A stretch of DNA of 64,000 bases from an uncultured Arachnia sp. (GCA_947493995.1 CANLTJ010000004.1:208193-272192), one strand, 5' to 3'. Positions 7,255-16,789 are shown, counted from the stretch's first letter. Notes: generated from the letters alone by a model not told the origin. Numbers and translations: made by a program.

Positions 7255-9761
7255 GACGCGCAGTGGCGGCAGATCCGCTGAACCGGTCGAGGTATCCCCT
7301 CGATGAGTGGCGGCTCGTGGAGGTGGAGCCTCCGTCGATCGATCAGCTGGGCACCACCGAATCCTTGTTCTCGGTGAGCAACGGATACTTGGGGATGCGC
7401 GGCAACCCGGAGGAGGGCCGCAAGTCCTTCGCACACGGCACCTACATCAACGGCTTCCACGAGACGTGGCGCATCCGCCACGCCGAGGAGGCATTCGGTT
7501 TCGCCGACACCGGACAGACGATCGTCAACGTCCCGGACACCAAGACGATGAAGCTGTACGTGGACGATGAGCCGCTCATGCTTCCTCAAGCAGACCTGGA
7601 GAGCTACGAACGCGCCCTCGATTTCCGCTCGGGCGCACTCACCCGTTCCCTGATCTGGCGGACACCCTCTGGTAAGCGGGTGGAAGTGAAGTCCAGCCGC
7701 ATGGTGTCGTTCACGGACAGGCACGTGGTGTTCTACGAGATGGAGATCGCCATGCTGGACGGCGATGCCCCCGTCGTCGTCAGTTCTCAGATCCTGAACC
7801 GTCAGGACGGCTTCGACGACTACCGCCGCCCGGAAGCCGGCATGCAGAAGAAGTTCGACCCGCGTCGTTCGAGCCAGATGAACGGGCGCGTCCTGCAACC
7901 GCAGAGCCACTGGTCCGTGGGCAACCGCATGGCCATCGGCTACGAGACGACGGCCTCCGGCATGACGCTGGCCGTGGCCACGGATCACTACATCGACACC
8001 GAGAACGTCTACGAATCGATCACGGCCGCCGAGGACGACATGGGCCGCCAGATCTACCGGATAGAGGCCGAGCACGGGCGTCCCATCTCCATTCGGAAGG
8101 CCGCCGTCTACCACTCCTCACGCGGAGTGCCCGTCCCCGAGCTGTTCGACCGCTGCCGGCGCACACTCGATCGGGTCCGTGACAAGGGCTTCGAGCACTA
8201 CTGGAAGACGCAGCGCCAGTGGCTCAACGGCTTCTGGCTCAACGCCGACGTGGTGATCGAGGGCCAACCGGCCCTGCAGCAGGCCACGCGGTGGTGCCTG
8301 TTCCAGCTGGCCCAGGCCACTGCTCGAAGCGACCAGTTGGGCATCCCCGCGAAGGGGCTCACGGGCTCCGGCTACGAGGGACACTATTTCTGGGACACCG
8401 AGATCTACCTCGTGCCGTTCCTGATCCACACGAATCCGCGGGTGGCCCGCAATGTGCTGCGCTTTCGTGTGGGGCTGCTTCCCAAGGCCCGTGACCGCGC
8501 TCGCGTGCTGTCACAGCAGGGGGCCCTGTTCCCGTGGCGCACCATCAACGGTGAGGAGGCGTCGGCCTACTATGCGGCCGGCACAGCGCAGTACCACATC
8601 GACGCCGACGTGGCATTCGCCTTCGCGAAGTACCGGGACCTGACCGGGGACACCGAGTTCATGTATCGGGACGGCGCAGCCGTGCTGGTGGAAACGGCTC
8701 GGCTGTGGGCGGACATGGGCTTCTGGCGGACCGAGGGCGACGGCAAGCGCAGTTTCCACATTCACGGCGTGACGGGCCCGGATGAGTACACCACCGTCGT
8801 GAACAACAACATGTTCACCAATGTCATGGCGCGAGCCAACCTTCGCTCAGCCGCCAGTCTGATGCGTGAGATGGAGGACCGCGACATGGCGGCTTTCACT
8901 CGCGTCAAGGATGCACTGGAGTTGAGGAAGGCGGAGATCGAGGAGTGGGACCGCTGCGCCGACGGCATGGTGGTGCTCTTCGACGAGACCCTCGGAATCC
9001 ATCCCCAGGACGACACCTTCCTGGAGGGGGAGTTGTGGGACCTGGACAACACTGACCCGGACAAGTACCCGCTGCTGCTCCACTACCACCCGTTGGTCAT
9101 TTACCGCTTCCAGGTGATCAAACAGACCGACGTGGTGCTCGCGCTGTTCCTGCAGGGAGACCAGTTCTCGCCTGAACAAAAGCGGGCTGACTTCCAGTAC
9201 TACGACCCCATCACCACTGGCGATTCCACCCTGTCCGCGGTGGTCCAATCCATCGTCGCGGCCGAGGCCGGGTACCAGGAGATGGCCATGGACTATTTCC
9301 GCAGCGGCCTGTACGTCGACCTGGCGGACCTGCACAACAACACGCGCGACGGCGTGCACATCGCGTCGACCGGGGGCGTCTGGAATGCGCTGGTCTATGG
9401 CTTCGCTGGCATGCGTGACTACCACGGCAAAGTGACCTTCGACCCCAGATTGCCGAAGGACTGGCCCAGCCTCGATTTCCCGCTGCACCAACAGGGTTCC
9501 CGAATCCGGGTGCACCTGGAGAGAACCCACATCACGTTTGCGCTGGAGGAAGGGCATCCGGTGGACGTCTCCGTCCGTGGTGAAACCGTCTCGGTCAACA
9601 GCGGTGACCCCATTCGCGTCGAGCTGGATGGTCAGGGCCCCTCCCTGCCGTCGTTGGAGGCCGTGCACCCGGTGTCAGGCAACAGGCGATCCGACGGGTC
9701 CGTCATCACGGCGGTGGTCCCCGAGCCGCATCTGCAGGATGTGTCGGGGCCCACTGACTGA
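7251..9761 (+). CDS. Glycoside hydrolase family 65 disaccharide phosphorylase
   Basis: An 836-residue protein of the usual GH65 phosphorylase length. It has the N-terminal beta-sandwich (about 1-280), a linker, an (alpha/alpha)6 barrel with YFWDTEIYLVPF near 382, and a C-terminal beta domain. The segment GVTGPDEYTTVVNNN carries the expected general acid, Glu512. No signal peptide is present. Coupling to a phosphoglucomutase says it phosphorolyses an alpha-linked glucose disaccharide. Maltose, trehalose, kojibiose and nigerose types are all possible and cannot be told apart by eye. It overlaps the upstream gene by 4 bases, and the next gene begins 1 base after its stop. Confidence 0.93.
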   Translation: MRRAVAADPLNRSRYPLDEWRLVEVEPPSIDQLGTTESLFSVSNGYLGMRGNPEEGRKSFAHGTYINGFHETWRIRHAEEAFGFADTGQTIVNVPDTKTMKLYVDDEPLMLPQADLESYERALDFRSGALTRSLIWRTPSGKRVEVKSSRMVSFTDRHVVFYEMEIAMLDGDAPVVVSSQILNRQDGFDDYRRPEAGMQKKFDPRRSSQMNGRVLQPQSHWSVGNRMAIGYETTASGMTLAVATDHYIDTENVYESITAAEDDMGRQIYRIEAEHGRPISIRKAAVYHSSRGVPVPELFDRCRRTLDRVRDKGFEHYWKTQRQWLNGFWLNADVVIEGQPALQQATRWCLFQLAQATARSDQLGIPAKGLTGSGYEGHYFWDTEIYLVPFLIHTNPRVARNVLRFRVGLLPKARDRARVLSQQGALFPWRTINGEEASAYYAAGTAQYHIDADVAFAFAKYRDLTGDTEFMYRDGAAVLVETARLWADMGFWRTEGDGKRSFHIHGVTGPDEYTTVVNNNMFTNVMARANLRSAASLMREMEDRDMAAFTRVKDALELRKAEIEEWDRCADGMVVLFDETLGIHPQDDTFLEGELWDLDNTDPDKYPLLLHYHPLVIYRFQVIKQTDVVLALFLQGDQFSPEQKRADFQYYDPITTGDSTLSAVVQSIVAAEAGYQEMAMDYFRSGLYVDLADLHNNTRDGVHIASTGGVWNALVYGFAGMRDYHGKVTFDPRLPKDWPSLDFPLHQQGSRIRVHLERTHITFALEEGHPVDVSVRGETVSVNSGDPIRVELDGQGPSLPSLEAVHPVSGNRRSDGSVITAVVPEPHLQDVSGPTD

Positions 9762-9762
9762 G

Positions 9763-11061
9763 ATGCAGCCCGACGACCGCGAGTTCGGGCCCATCGTCGT
9801 CACGGACCACGCTCGTGGCGTGGGTTTCGCGTTTCCCGAAGGGACATGGGACATCCGCTTTCCTTCACCATGGCGCGCAGTCGCCAGCGAGGAAGAGGAC
9901 CTCTGGCGATGGACTGCGGCGGGGTGCGTCGGTCGGATCCGTCTGCGTCGCCAGCCGCGCATCCAGCTGGAGGTGGACGTGACGAACTCCGGTTCCGACG
10001 TCGCGCAGGTGGAGCCACCACTGGTTGCGCTCTCACCCACGGGCACACAGGTGCCGTGGTTCGGCGGTGCAGCGGGCGAGGTCCTGCAGACGCTGCCGGA
10101 TGCGACGGTGCTCTGGAGGCAGCACCGTGGCTCCTGCGTCGCCCGGTCCGCAGGCTTCCAGCTGTTCGCGGACCCGCTCCTTCTCCGGCCGGGCCAGAGC
10201 GTTTCCGCGCTCTGGCGACGCAATCTGGCGCCTCCCGCCTCTCTGGTGCCGGAGCCCGAGTGGGTTCCGCGACGGCGCTATCTGCCGATCGGTGAGGCCA
10301 TGGAGGTGGAGCACGCTGACAGCGCGGTGTCGGGAGCGAGCGTTCATATTGAATCGACGACCGCAGGCAGTGAGGTGGCAGGTGACGCAGGCCTGCACCT
10401 GCTCTCCTTCCTGGATGCCCGGGGAACGGCAACGGTGGAGGTGGGATGGTTCGCCCCGCTGGAGGAACTGGCGACGAGTCCGGCTGTGCTGACTGAGGCG
10501 GACCCCAACCTCGTGGCATGGTTGCTCACCGCTGCCGTCGACGCCGCCGGGAGCCTGGACGATCTGGACACCGCGCTCGGTGAGGCGCTGGAGACACCCA
10601 GTGCGTGGGGGGTACTGGCCGGGATGCGCGCAGCGACGAGCACGGACCTTCCGGTCGCGGCAGAGGTGCGACGGGCTGCTCGGGTGGTGTGGGAGGCCGA
10701 GCCTGACCCCGGCCTCCGCATGGTCCTGATCACCCATGGTCTGCTGTGCGGCTGGGAGCCGGAGGTGGTGCAGGGATGGCTTGCGGCCGGATCCAGCCAC
10801 ATCGACCAGGTCATGTCCGCCACCCCCCAGGAAATGCTTGCACTGATCGGCTTCGGGCGCATCACATCGTCGACCACGGTGCCGGCGGGCCGGAGCGTCG
10901 CACTGGCCGGAGCGTGGTTGGCTGCGTGCGCAGAATCCGTCATGGCCGCGGAATGGGAGCACGCCGTCGACGTGTCGAGACGCCGGCTGATGTGTGCACT
11001 CTCCAGCGCACCGCGCGCCATCGACATCGCATGGCTGTTGACGCATTCGCCCTTGTCATAA
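9763..11061 (+). CDS. Unrecognised protein of the GH65 operon
   Basis: I start it at MQPDDREFGP, one base after the GH65 stop, which removes the unsupported upstream extension of the track ORF. The 432-residue product lacks a signal peptide and membrane helices. Residues about 1-220 look beta-rich (FAFPEGTWDIRFPSPW, then IQLEVDVTNSGSDVAQVEPP), resembling an immunoglobulin-like or carbohydrate-binding fold. Residues about 245-430 are Ala/Leu-rich and helical, with many acidic residues. I do not recognise the family. Its position as third gene of a phosphorylase operon suggests a role linked to the same disaccharide. Confidence 0.8.
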   Translation: MQPDDREFGPIVVTDHARGVGFAFPEGTWDIRFPSPWRAVASEEEDLWRWTAAGCVGRIRLRRQPRIQLEVDVTNSGSDVAQVEPPLVALSPTGTQVPWFGGAAGEVLQTLPDATVLWRQHRGSCVARSAGFQLFADPLLLRPGQSVSALWRRNLAPPASLVPEPEWVPRRRYLPIGEAMEVEHADSAVSGASVHIESTTAGSEVAGDAGLHLLSFLDARGTATVEVGWFAPLEELATSPAVLTEADPNLVAWLLTAAVDAAGSLDDLDTALGEALETPSAWGVLAGMRAATSTDLPVAAEVRRAARVVWEAEPDPGLRMVLITHGLLCGWEPEVVQGWLAAGSSHIDQVMSATPQEMLALIGFGRITSSTTVPAGRSVALAGAWLAACAESVMAAEWEHAVDVSRRRLMCALSSAPRAIDIAWLLTHSPLS

Positions 11062-11237
11062 GACCGGAGACGGTAAGACAGAAGTCAACGATACGCCCGC
11101 GAAGCAGTGTGCCCCCGCACACAATAGAGGAGGCAGAGAGTGCCGGTCCACGAAATGGACCCCGAGTGCGCTGAATGGATATGGGCATGGCATCATGACC
11201 GCGTCCACACTCCTACCCCCCTATTGGAGAAGCACGC

Positions 11238-12311
11238 ATGCTGAAGCACGCCCTCACCGTTCTTGCAGCGGGCGCCATCACCGTCGCCTCTGCCCTCGTT
11301 GCCCCCGCACCCGCCACGGCGGATGTGAATGTCTACACCACGCCAGGACGACACGTCGTGGCCGGGCGGCAGTGGAACACCACGTGTTCCGCGTACGACG
11401 CAAACATCACCCGCTGCCGCGCGGAGATCCTCAGCGGCGGCAAATGGGTGTTCAACAACCTGACATACCTTGCGACGGATCGAGCCAACTGGTTCGACAA
11501 TCCTCTCGCCCGCCCCGGCAAATTCACCTCGGCTGGCAGGGAATGGATCACGTCCTGCAACGATGACTGGACCGGTCAGAACGCCTGCCGCACCTTCATC
11601 AAGATCGGTGGCAAGTGGGTGTTCAACAACTTGGTGTATTTCACGCCGGGAGACGTCCGCTATCCCAAGTTCACGTTCGACCAGGACACTGGAAGGCTCA
11701 CCGTCACTGACACAGAGTTGACCCGTTTCTGGTTGCTGGAGGACACGCCGCTCTACTCCGCAGCCGAAGGGGCCGCCACCATCGGCCGGCTGGGCAAGGG
11801 CACGGGTGTCACCGTCACTCAGCGCGAGATCGGTGACCGCAGCGAGATCTACCGCAATGGTGTCTTCAGCTTCGTCCCGACGTACGCCCTCAGCCGCGAG
11901 GCCGTCGAGCCTCCGCCAGCGCCGGAGGATGAAGGAACTCTGAACCGGGGCAACTCCTCGGGTCTCGACAGGGTCAATGACAACACCAAGAAGGTTGTGC
12001 GCCACGTCTGGGCCAGTTATCCGCAGATCACGACCATGCATGGCTGGAGCAGGAGAACAACACCGGACCACCCGGCTGGTCGCGCCGTGGACATCATGAT
12101 CCCCAACTGGAGGAACAACAAGGCGTTGGGATGGGAGATCGCCAACTACTATCGCGAGAACGCACATCACTTCGGAATCAACTACATCATCTTCGATCAG
12201 CACATCTGGTCAGTGGCACGCGACAGTCAGGGCTGGCGCGCGATGGGTGACCGCGGCAGCAACACTGCCAACCACAAGGACCACGTGCACGTGAATACCT
12301 ACGACGTCTGA
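11238..12311 (+). CDS. Secreted M15-like metallopeptidase with N-terminal VFNN domain
   Basis: A 357-residue exported protein with a GGAGAAG ribosome site and a signal peptide (cut near ATAD). Residues 30-137 are a compact copy of the two-half VFNN domain. After a short SH3-like linker (about 140-220), the C-terminal 115 residues carry HPAGRAVDIMIP and HKDHVHV, the zinc-ligand pattern of D-Ala-D-Ala peptidase-like domains. It is probably a peptidoglycan hydrolase targeted to the wall. It is monocistronic and followed by a good hairpin terminator. The exact peptide bond cut is not known. Confidence 0.85.
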   Translation: MLKHALTVLAAGAITVASALVAPAPATADVNVYTTPGRHVVAGRQWNTTCSAYDANITRCRAEILSGGKWVFNNLTYLATDRANWFDNPLARPGKFTSAGREWITSCNDDWTGQNACRTFIKIGGKWVFNNLVYFTPGDVRYPKFTFDQDTGRLTVTDTELTRFWLLEDTPLYSAAEGAATIGRLGKGTGVTVTQREIGDRSEIYRNGVFSFVPTYALSREAVEPPPAPEDEGTLNRGNSSGLDRVNDNTKKVVRHVWASYPQITTMHGWSRRTTPDHPAGRAVDIMIPNWRNNKALGWEIANYYRENAHHFGINYIIFDQHIWSVARDSQGWRAMGDRGSNTANHKDHVHVNTYDV

Positions 12312-12332
12312 GCCCACATCCACAACCTTCGA

Positions 12333-12360
12333 TCCCCGGGCCCGCAGCAGGGCCCGGGGA
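12333..12360 (+). terminator. Rho-independent-type terminator after the M15-like gene
   Basis: Perfect 11-base arms (TCCCCGGGCCC and complement) with the loop GCAGCA lie 21 bases past the stop codon. They are followed by CCGCTTGTTTCT, which is T-rich for this genome. Confidence 0.75.
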
Positions 12361-12414
12361 CCGCTTGTTTCTACGACACGGCGTCAGAACTGCCAGGGCC
12401 GCTTTCTGACGACC

Positions 12415-12639
12415 GTGCAGGGCGAGCGACTGGCTCGTCGTCGTCCGTTGTCCAACAACAGAGGAATCGACGAAGCTATCGACAGTTTCACGGATGAGGA
12501 GCGCCCACACATGCAACTGAAGCGTTGCGGACTGCCGGATGAGGTAGCCAGCGTCATCGTGTTCCTGTGCTCGGATCGCGCGAGCTTCGTCAACGGCTCC
12601 GACTATCGGGTGGACTCCGGATCAGTCGCCACCATCTGA
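12415..12639 (+). pseudogene. C-terminal remnant of a short-chain dehydrogenase/reductase gene
   Basis: The last 38 codons read RCGLPDEVASVIVFLCSDRA and end in VNGSDYRVDSG, the typical C-terminal signature of FabG-like SDR enzymes (G-x-P-E-E-V-A, F-L-x-S, G-x-D). The Rossmann nucleotide site and the YxxxK active site are absent, and the preceding codons in frame are not SDR-like. It is therefore a decayed tail lying between two terminators, with no likely function. Confidence 0.75.
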
Positions 12640-12690
12640 TGGGGGTGGCGCCCCTCAGGCGCATCAGGAGCATCGCCGTGCGGGCATGCG

Positions 12691-12722
12691 CGGACCCTCC
12701 CCGACCGGTCGGGGAGGGTCCG
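12691..12722. terminator. Bidirectional hairpin terminator
   Basis: A perfect 32-base inverted repeat (CGGACCCTCCCCGACC and its complement) gives a stem of at least 14 bp with a small loop. It lies between the SDR remnant and the convergent lysozyme-like gene. On the plus strand TTCATT follows. It most likely ends the minus-strand gene. Confidence 0.75.
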
Positions 12723-12755
12723 TTCATTCGGTGGCCCGGCGGGCGGGGGCTGAGG

Positions 12756-13946
12756 TCAGCTGGAGAACCGGACGACGTTGTTGAAGACCCATTTCCTCGC
12801 CTCGCGGAACTGTCTGTTGCCACTCCCGTCGAGGTAGGCCTCGATGACGTGCGTCAGGATGAACGAGCGGCATCCATCCGGCCCGGTCCAGTCGTCGTTG
12901 CAGGAGGTCCTCCAGCTGCGTCCTCCAGAGGTGAACTCCCCGTCGACTGCAAGAGGGTTGTTCCGCCACTGGCTGCGGCTGGATGGCAGATAGGTGAGGT
13001 TGTTGAACTGCCAACCGTTTTCCTGGACGAACGTGCCGTTGACCTTGGAGACGGTGGTGGCCCAGATTTCGGCCCTGCAGCGATCAACGCGTGCGCTGTA
13101 GCTCTCACACGTGGTGCGCCACTTGCGACCGTTGACAGTGTGTTCACCGGCGGTGGTGTAGACGTCGACCGCTCCCGACGAGTGGCCCTGCAGAGCCTTC
13201 ACCATCGATTGCACAACGGGGCGCCAGTACTCGTAGTGGTAGCGGTACTGGGCGGCCGGGCGCTGCACGTTGGCCGCCACCCTCCACATCTCGTCGGTGC
13301 GCCAGTTCTTGGATCCCGTCATCTGGAACACCCCGGGAATGATGTAACCGGCGGGGCCGGCTCCGCCGTAGACGTAGCGGGGCACGCGGTGACCCTCGAT
13401 GAAGGTGCGTGTGGCGTAGGGGATGTTGTTGAGGATCCTGACGTTCTCCGCCTGGGTGGCCCCGTCTGCGTACCAACCCACTTTGGAACGCTGCTGGAAG
13501 GGGCCGACGTCCTGGTTGCGGTCCGGGATGTGGGCCTCCGGGTGGGTGTAGAAGGTCGATTCCTGTGCCATGGTCATCAGCGCGATGACGATGAGCCTGT
13601 CCTTGTCGGCAGAGCTGACTCCGGGCCAGGTGGCGGACTTGATGGTGTTGATCACGACGAGGGCATTGGCGAGCATCTGCGGGGTGATGGTGACCCAGGT
13701 GCCGTTGGATTTCTGCAGTCTCATGGTCTGCAGTCCACCGACGGCAGCTGCAGCGGCGGTCGTGTCGGCGTTGGAGCGGGTCGTGACCGCGGTGTCGGCG
13801 TCCGTTGTCGCTTCGATGGTGACGTCGCTGTCAGAGTCGCCCGGGTCGGCGTGCGCAACGGAGTGGGGGGTCAGGGCGCCGCCGATCACGGAGGCTGCCA
13901 CAAGCGGAACAAGGAAGAGCTTTTTGAGGGGGGATATGGTCTTCAC
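12756..13946 (-). CDS. Secreted lysozyme-like (transglycosylase-type) protein with C-terminal VFNN domain
   Basis: A 396-residue exported protein with a GTG start and a signal peptide ending near SVAHA. Residues about 70-230 contain MTMAQESTFYTHP and NQDVGPFQQR, which resemble the glutamate motif and the DSVGLFQQR-type motif of actinobacterial lysozyme-fold/transglycosylase domains. Glu in AQES is the candidate catalytic acid. Residues 260-396 are the two-half VFNN domain, complete with four cysteines. A role in peptidoglycan turnover is inferred. No Shine-Dalgarno is obvious before the GTG. Confidence 0.75.
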   Translation of the reverse strand: MKTISPLKKLFLVPLVAASVIGGALTPHSVAHADPGDSDSDVTIEATTDADTAVTTRSNADTTAAAAAVGGLQTMRLQKSNGTWVTITPQMLANALVVINTIKSATWPGVSSADKDRLIVIALMTMAQESTFYTHPEAHIPDRNQDVGPFQQRSKVGWYADGATQAENVRILNNIPYATRTFIEGHRVPRYVYGGAGPAGYIIPGVFQMTGSKNWRTDEMWRVAANVQRPAAQYRYHYEYWRPVVQSMVKALQGHSSGAVDVYTTAGEHTVNGRKWRTTCESYSARVDRCRAEIWATTVSKVNGTFVQENGWQFNNLTYLPSSRSQWRNNPLAVDGEFTSGGRSWRTSCNDDWTGPDGCRSFILTHVIEAYLDGSGNRQFREARKWVFNNVVRFSS

Positions 13947-14115
13947 CGGCCGAGTGTGTCACTGTTTTGACGCGTTGGCCAAGGATGAGAAATTACACTG
14001 CGGGCACTTGGATTCAGCTTCTCGCTGAGTGGCTCAGTTGTATCGGAAGCTGAATAAACTGAGACAAAACGCGGCCATCCGGAGATGCCGACGCTTCACG
14101 CCGGGCAACCGGTGG

Positions 14116-15492
14116 TCAGGCCTGCCAGACGGACTTGAGATTACAGAACTCACGGATGCCCTCGGCCGACAGTTCGCGGCCGATACCTGAGTCCTTGACC
14201 CCGCCGAATGGTAGTTCCGGGTAGGAGACGGACATCCCGTTCACGAACACCGCCCCCACGTCGAGTCCGCTCGTGAAGAACTCGACATCTTGTTCGTCCT
14301 GGGTCCAAACCGCTGAGCTCAGGCCGAAGGTGGTGTCGTTCGCGATCCGCAGTGCGTCTTTCGCATCATCCGCCTTGAAAACGGTTGCGACCGGGCCGAA
14401 GGCCTCCTCGGCATACAGGCGCATCTCCGGGGTCACACCCGAGACAACTGTCGCCGGGTAGTACCAGCCTCCGCCCTCGGGTACCTCGCCGCCCACGTGA
14501 ATCTGGGCACCCTGCGTGCGGGCGTCGGAGACCAACTCATGGATGTCCTCGCGCCCGGACGCCGTCGCCAGCGGGCCGAGATCTGTCGTTGCCTGCGTCG
14601 GGTCACCCATCCGCAGTGCCGACATGGACCGGCCGAAACGCTTCAGGAACTCGTCATGGATGTCCGCGTGGACGATGAAGCGCTTGGCGTTGATGCATGC
14701 CTGACCATTGTTGATCGTGCGGGACTCGACAGCGGTTGCGACGGCGGCGTCGAGATCTGCGCTGGGCATGACGATGAACGGGTCCGAGCCGCCCAACTCC
14801 AGCACTGAGTGTTTCACCTCGAAACCGGCGATGGAGGCGATTGATCGCCCAGCTGGCTCGGAGCCCGTGAGAGTCACGGCAGCCACACGCTCGTCCCGCA
14901 CCACGGCTTCGACGCGGGAAGCGGGGATGAGCAACGAACGGAAAGCCCCTTCCGGAAACCCGCCGCGATGGAACAGAGTGTCAAGGTACAGCGCAGCCTG
15001 AGGAACATTGGAGGCGTGCTTCAACAACACTGTGTTGCCAGCCATCAAGGCGGGTGCGGCGAAGCGCACCACCTGCCAGATGGGGTAGTTCCACGGCATG
15101 ACGGCCAGCACAACGCCGAGCGGTTGGTACCGGGTGTACGCCTTCTTCGCCCCGACGGCGTCCGGTTCCTCCAGTGCCGAACCGGTGAGGTATTCCTCGG
15201 CGCGGTCGGCATAGAAGCGCATGGTTGTGGCTGACTTGGCAATCTCGGCGCGAGCCTGCTCGAGCGTCTTGCCCATCTCCAGTGTCAGCAGGGCGGCGAC
15301 GTCCTCGATCTCGTCTTCCATCAGTGCGGCGGCCTGGTTCATCCAATCACGGCGGATTGCGAAGTCAGTGGACTTCAACTTGAGGAATGCGTCGTGGGTC
15401 ATCTGGATCCGGCGCTCCACTTCATCGGCGTCGTGGGGATCAAAGGTCTTGACGACGTCGCCGGTGGCCGGGTTGGTGGTCTGAATTGCCAT
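14116..15492 (-). CDS. gabD: NAD(P)-dependent aldehyde dehydrogenase, succinate-semialdehyde dehydrogenase-like
   Basis: Started at MAIQTTNPATG because AAGGAG lies 8 bases upstream, this gives 458 residues, the normal size for the short GabD1-type enzymes. The catalytic glutamate is in LELGGSDPF and the cysteine in NNGQACINAKR. The C-terminus has PFGGVKDSGIGRE and ends in LKSVW, as in succinate-semialdehyde dehydrogenases. The enzyme oxidises an aldehyde to its acid in the cytoplasm. It lies 67 bases after glpC in the same direction, so it may belong to the glycerol-3-phosphate operon and may oxidise a related aldehyde. The exact substrate is uncertain. Confidence 0.85.
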   Translation of the reverse strand: MAIQTTNPATGDVVKTFDPHDADEVERRIQMTHDAFLKLKSTDFAIRRDWMNQAAALMEDEIEDVAALLTLEMGKTLEQARAEIAKSATTMRFYADRAEEYLTGSALEEPDAVGAKKAYTRYQPLGVVLAVMPWNYPIWQVVRFAAPALMAGNTVLLKHASNVPQAALYLDTLFHRGGFPEGAFRSLLIPASRVEAVVRDERVAAVTLTGSEPAGRSIASIAGFEVKHSVLELGGSDPFIVMPSADLDAAVATAVESRTINNGQACINAKRFIVHADIHDEFLKRFGRSMSALRMGDPTQATTDLGPLATASGREDIHELVSDARTQGAQIHVGGEVPEGGGWYYPATVVSGVTPEMRLYAEEAFGPVATVFKADDAKDALRIANDTTFGLSSAVWTQDEQDVEFFTSGLDVGAVFVNGMSVSYPELPFGGVKDSGIGRELSAEGIREFCNLKSVWQA

Positions 15493-15559
15493 GACAAGTA
15501 CTCCTTCTTGGAGGTGGTCAGCTTTGACGGCGCCCCCGTGGTACATGAACCGCGGGTGT

Positions 15560-16789
15560 TCAGCTCAGGCCGTAGGCCTTGTGAATCAGCCAGATGGGGT
15601 GCACGGTCTTGACACCTGAGCCCTGTTCGATCTGCCAGCGGCAGGTCTCCGTGTCGCAAACCGCGATGCCCTCTTCTGTGTCCTTGATCATGTCGAACAG
15701 TGGCTGTCCGACGGCTTGGGCGATGTCGTACTTCTCCTTCTTCAGGCCGTAGGTGCCTGCGATTCCGCAGCAGGCGCGGCCGGACTCGATGACCTCCACG
15801 CCGGGGATCAGCTCCATCAGGGTGATGGCGGGCATGCCCATCCCCTGACTTTTCAGCTGGCAGGGGGCGTGGTAGGGCACGGTGATGTCGTTGCGGGCGA
15901 AGTTCGTCGGCAGCTCGTCGGCGTCGTGGAGTTCCAAGAGGAACTCGGAGATGTCCCGTATCCGGGTGCCGACGTCGTGGAGTTTCTCCTCGTCGACACC
16001 CATGATCTCATGTGCTTCGTGCTTCAGCATTCCCGTACATGAACCGGAGGCGGACACGATGGTCAGGTCGTGTCCGCCCTTGCGCAGCTGGTCGCAGAGC
16101 TTCAGGACGCTTTTGGTGGCTGCTTTGAACAGGCCGTTGCTCTGTTGCGCCAGGCCACAACAACCCTGTTTGGGGACGATGACCTCGTAGCCCAGATGTT
16201 CCAGCACCTCGACGGTCTTGATGCTCGTCTCCACCTCGAAGTAGCCCCCCGCGCATCCATGGAAGAACACCACTGGCCCACGGGTCCGGGGGGTGGATGG
16301 CGCTTGGTGCTTCTTCATCCAGCCTTCGAAGGTCTGGGAGCGTGCCGTGGGCATCGGCGCATTGCGATGGATGCCGACGGTTTTCTCCACGGCGATACGC
16401 AGCGGCTTGACCTTGAGCGCGGCGTTGGCGACGGGCGCCACTGGCGTCATCGCCTTCCCCATCAGGGTGGTCCGGCTGACGAGCTGGTCGCGCAGAGGCA
16501 TGTTGTCCTCCTTCATCACCGCGCGCGCCTGGCTGTTCAGCTCGGCAATCTGCACGCCCTGCGGACACGCCAACGTGCAGGCGCCACAGGAACTGCAGTA
16601 GTCCACAGAGTGATCGACGGACTCGCCGTCACGGAACCTCTCCGCCTGCGGACCGACGAACTTCGGACCGGGGAATAGTGGCGTCACGGCTGAGACTGGG
16701 CAGGCGGTCTCGCAGATCGTGCACTTGATGCAGGCGTCCAGCGTTGCCCGCGTGAGTACTGCCTTGGGGAATTCGAGTGGTTCAGGCAT
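15560..16789 (-). CDS. glpC: Anaerobic glycerol-3-phosphate dehydrogenase, iron-sulfur/membrane-associated subunit C
   Basis: Starting at MPEPLEFPKA the protein has 409 residues. The track ORF begins 54 residues too early, inside glpB. Two 4Fe-4S cluster motifs, CIKCTICETACP and CSSCGACTLACP, lie near residues 20 and 66. Two cysteine-rich CCG domains follow (GCCGLAQQ and RACCGIAG), as in heterodisulfide-reductase-type subunits. GlpC links the GlpAB flavoprotein to membrane quinone. Its ATG overlaps the end of glpB by 8 bases, supporting translational coupling. Confidence 0.94.
   Translation of the reverse strand: MPEPLEFPKAVLTRATLDACIKCTICETACPVSAVTPLFPGPKFVGPQAERFRDGESVDHSVDYCSSCGACTLACPQGVQIAELNSQARAVMKEDNMPLRDQLVSRTTLMGKAMTPVAPVANAALKVKPLRIAVEKTVGIHRNAPMPTARSQTFEGWMKKHQAPSTPRTRGPVVFFHGCAGGYFEVETSIKTVEVLEHLGYEVIVPKQGCCGLAQQSNGLFKAATKSVLKLCDQLRKGGHDLTIVSASGSCTGMLKHEAHEIMGVDEEKLHDVGTRIRDISEFLLELHDADELPTNFARNDITVPYHAPCQLKSQGMGMPAITLMELIPGVEVIESGRACCGIAGTYGLKKEKYDIAQAVGQPLFDMIKDTEEGIAVCDTETCRWQIEQGSGVKTVHPIWLIHKAYGLS

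Noticed and set aside
9538-9762. 75-residue N-terminal extension of the third GH65-operon gene
   Set aside because: It lies wholly inside the GH65 coding sequence, and ATG at 9763 follows the GH65 stop directly.
12384-12593. Minus-strand ORF over the SDR remnant
   Set aside because: Ser/Arg-rich shadow with no motif, whereas the plus strand has SDR signature residues.
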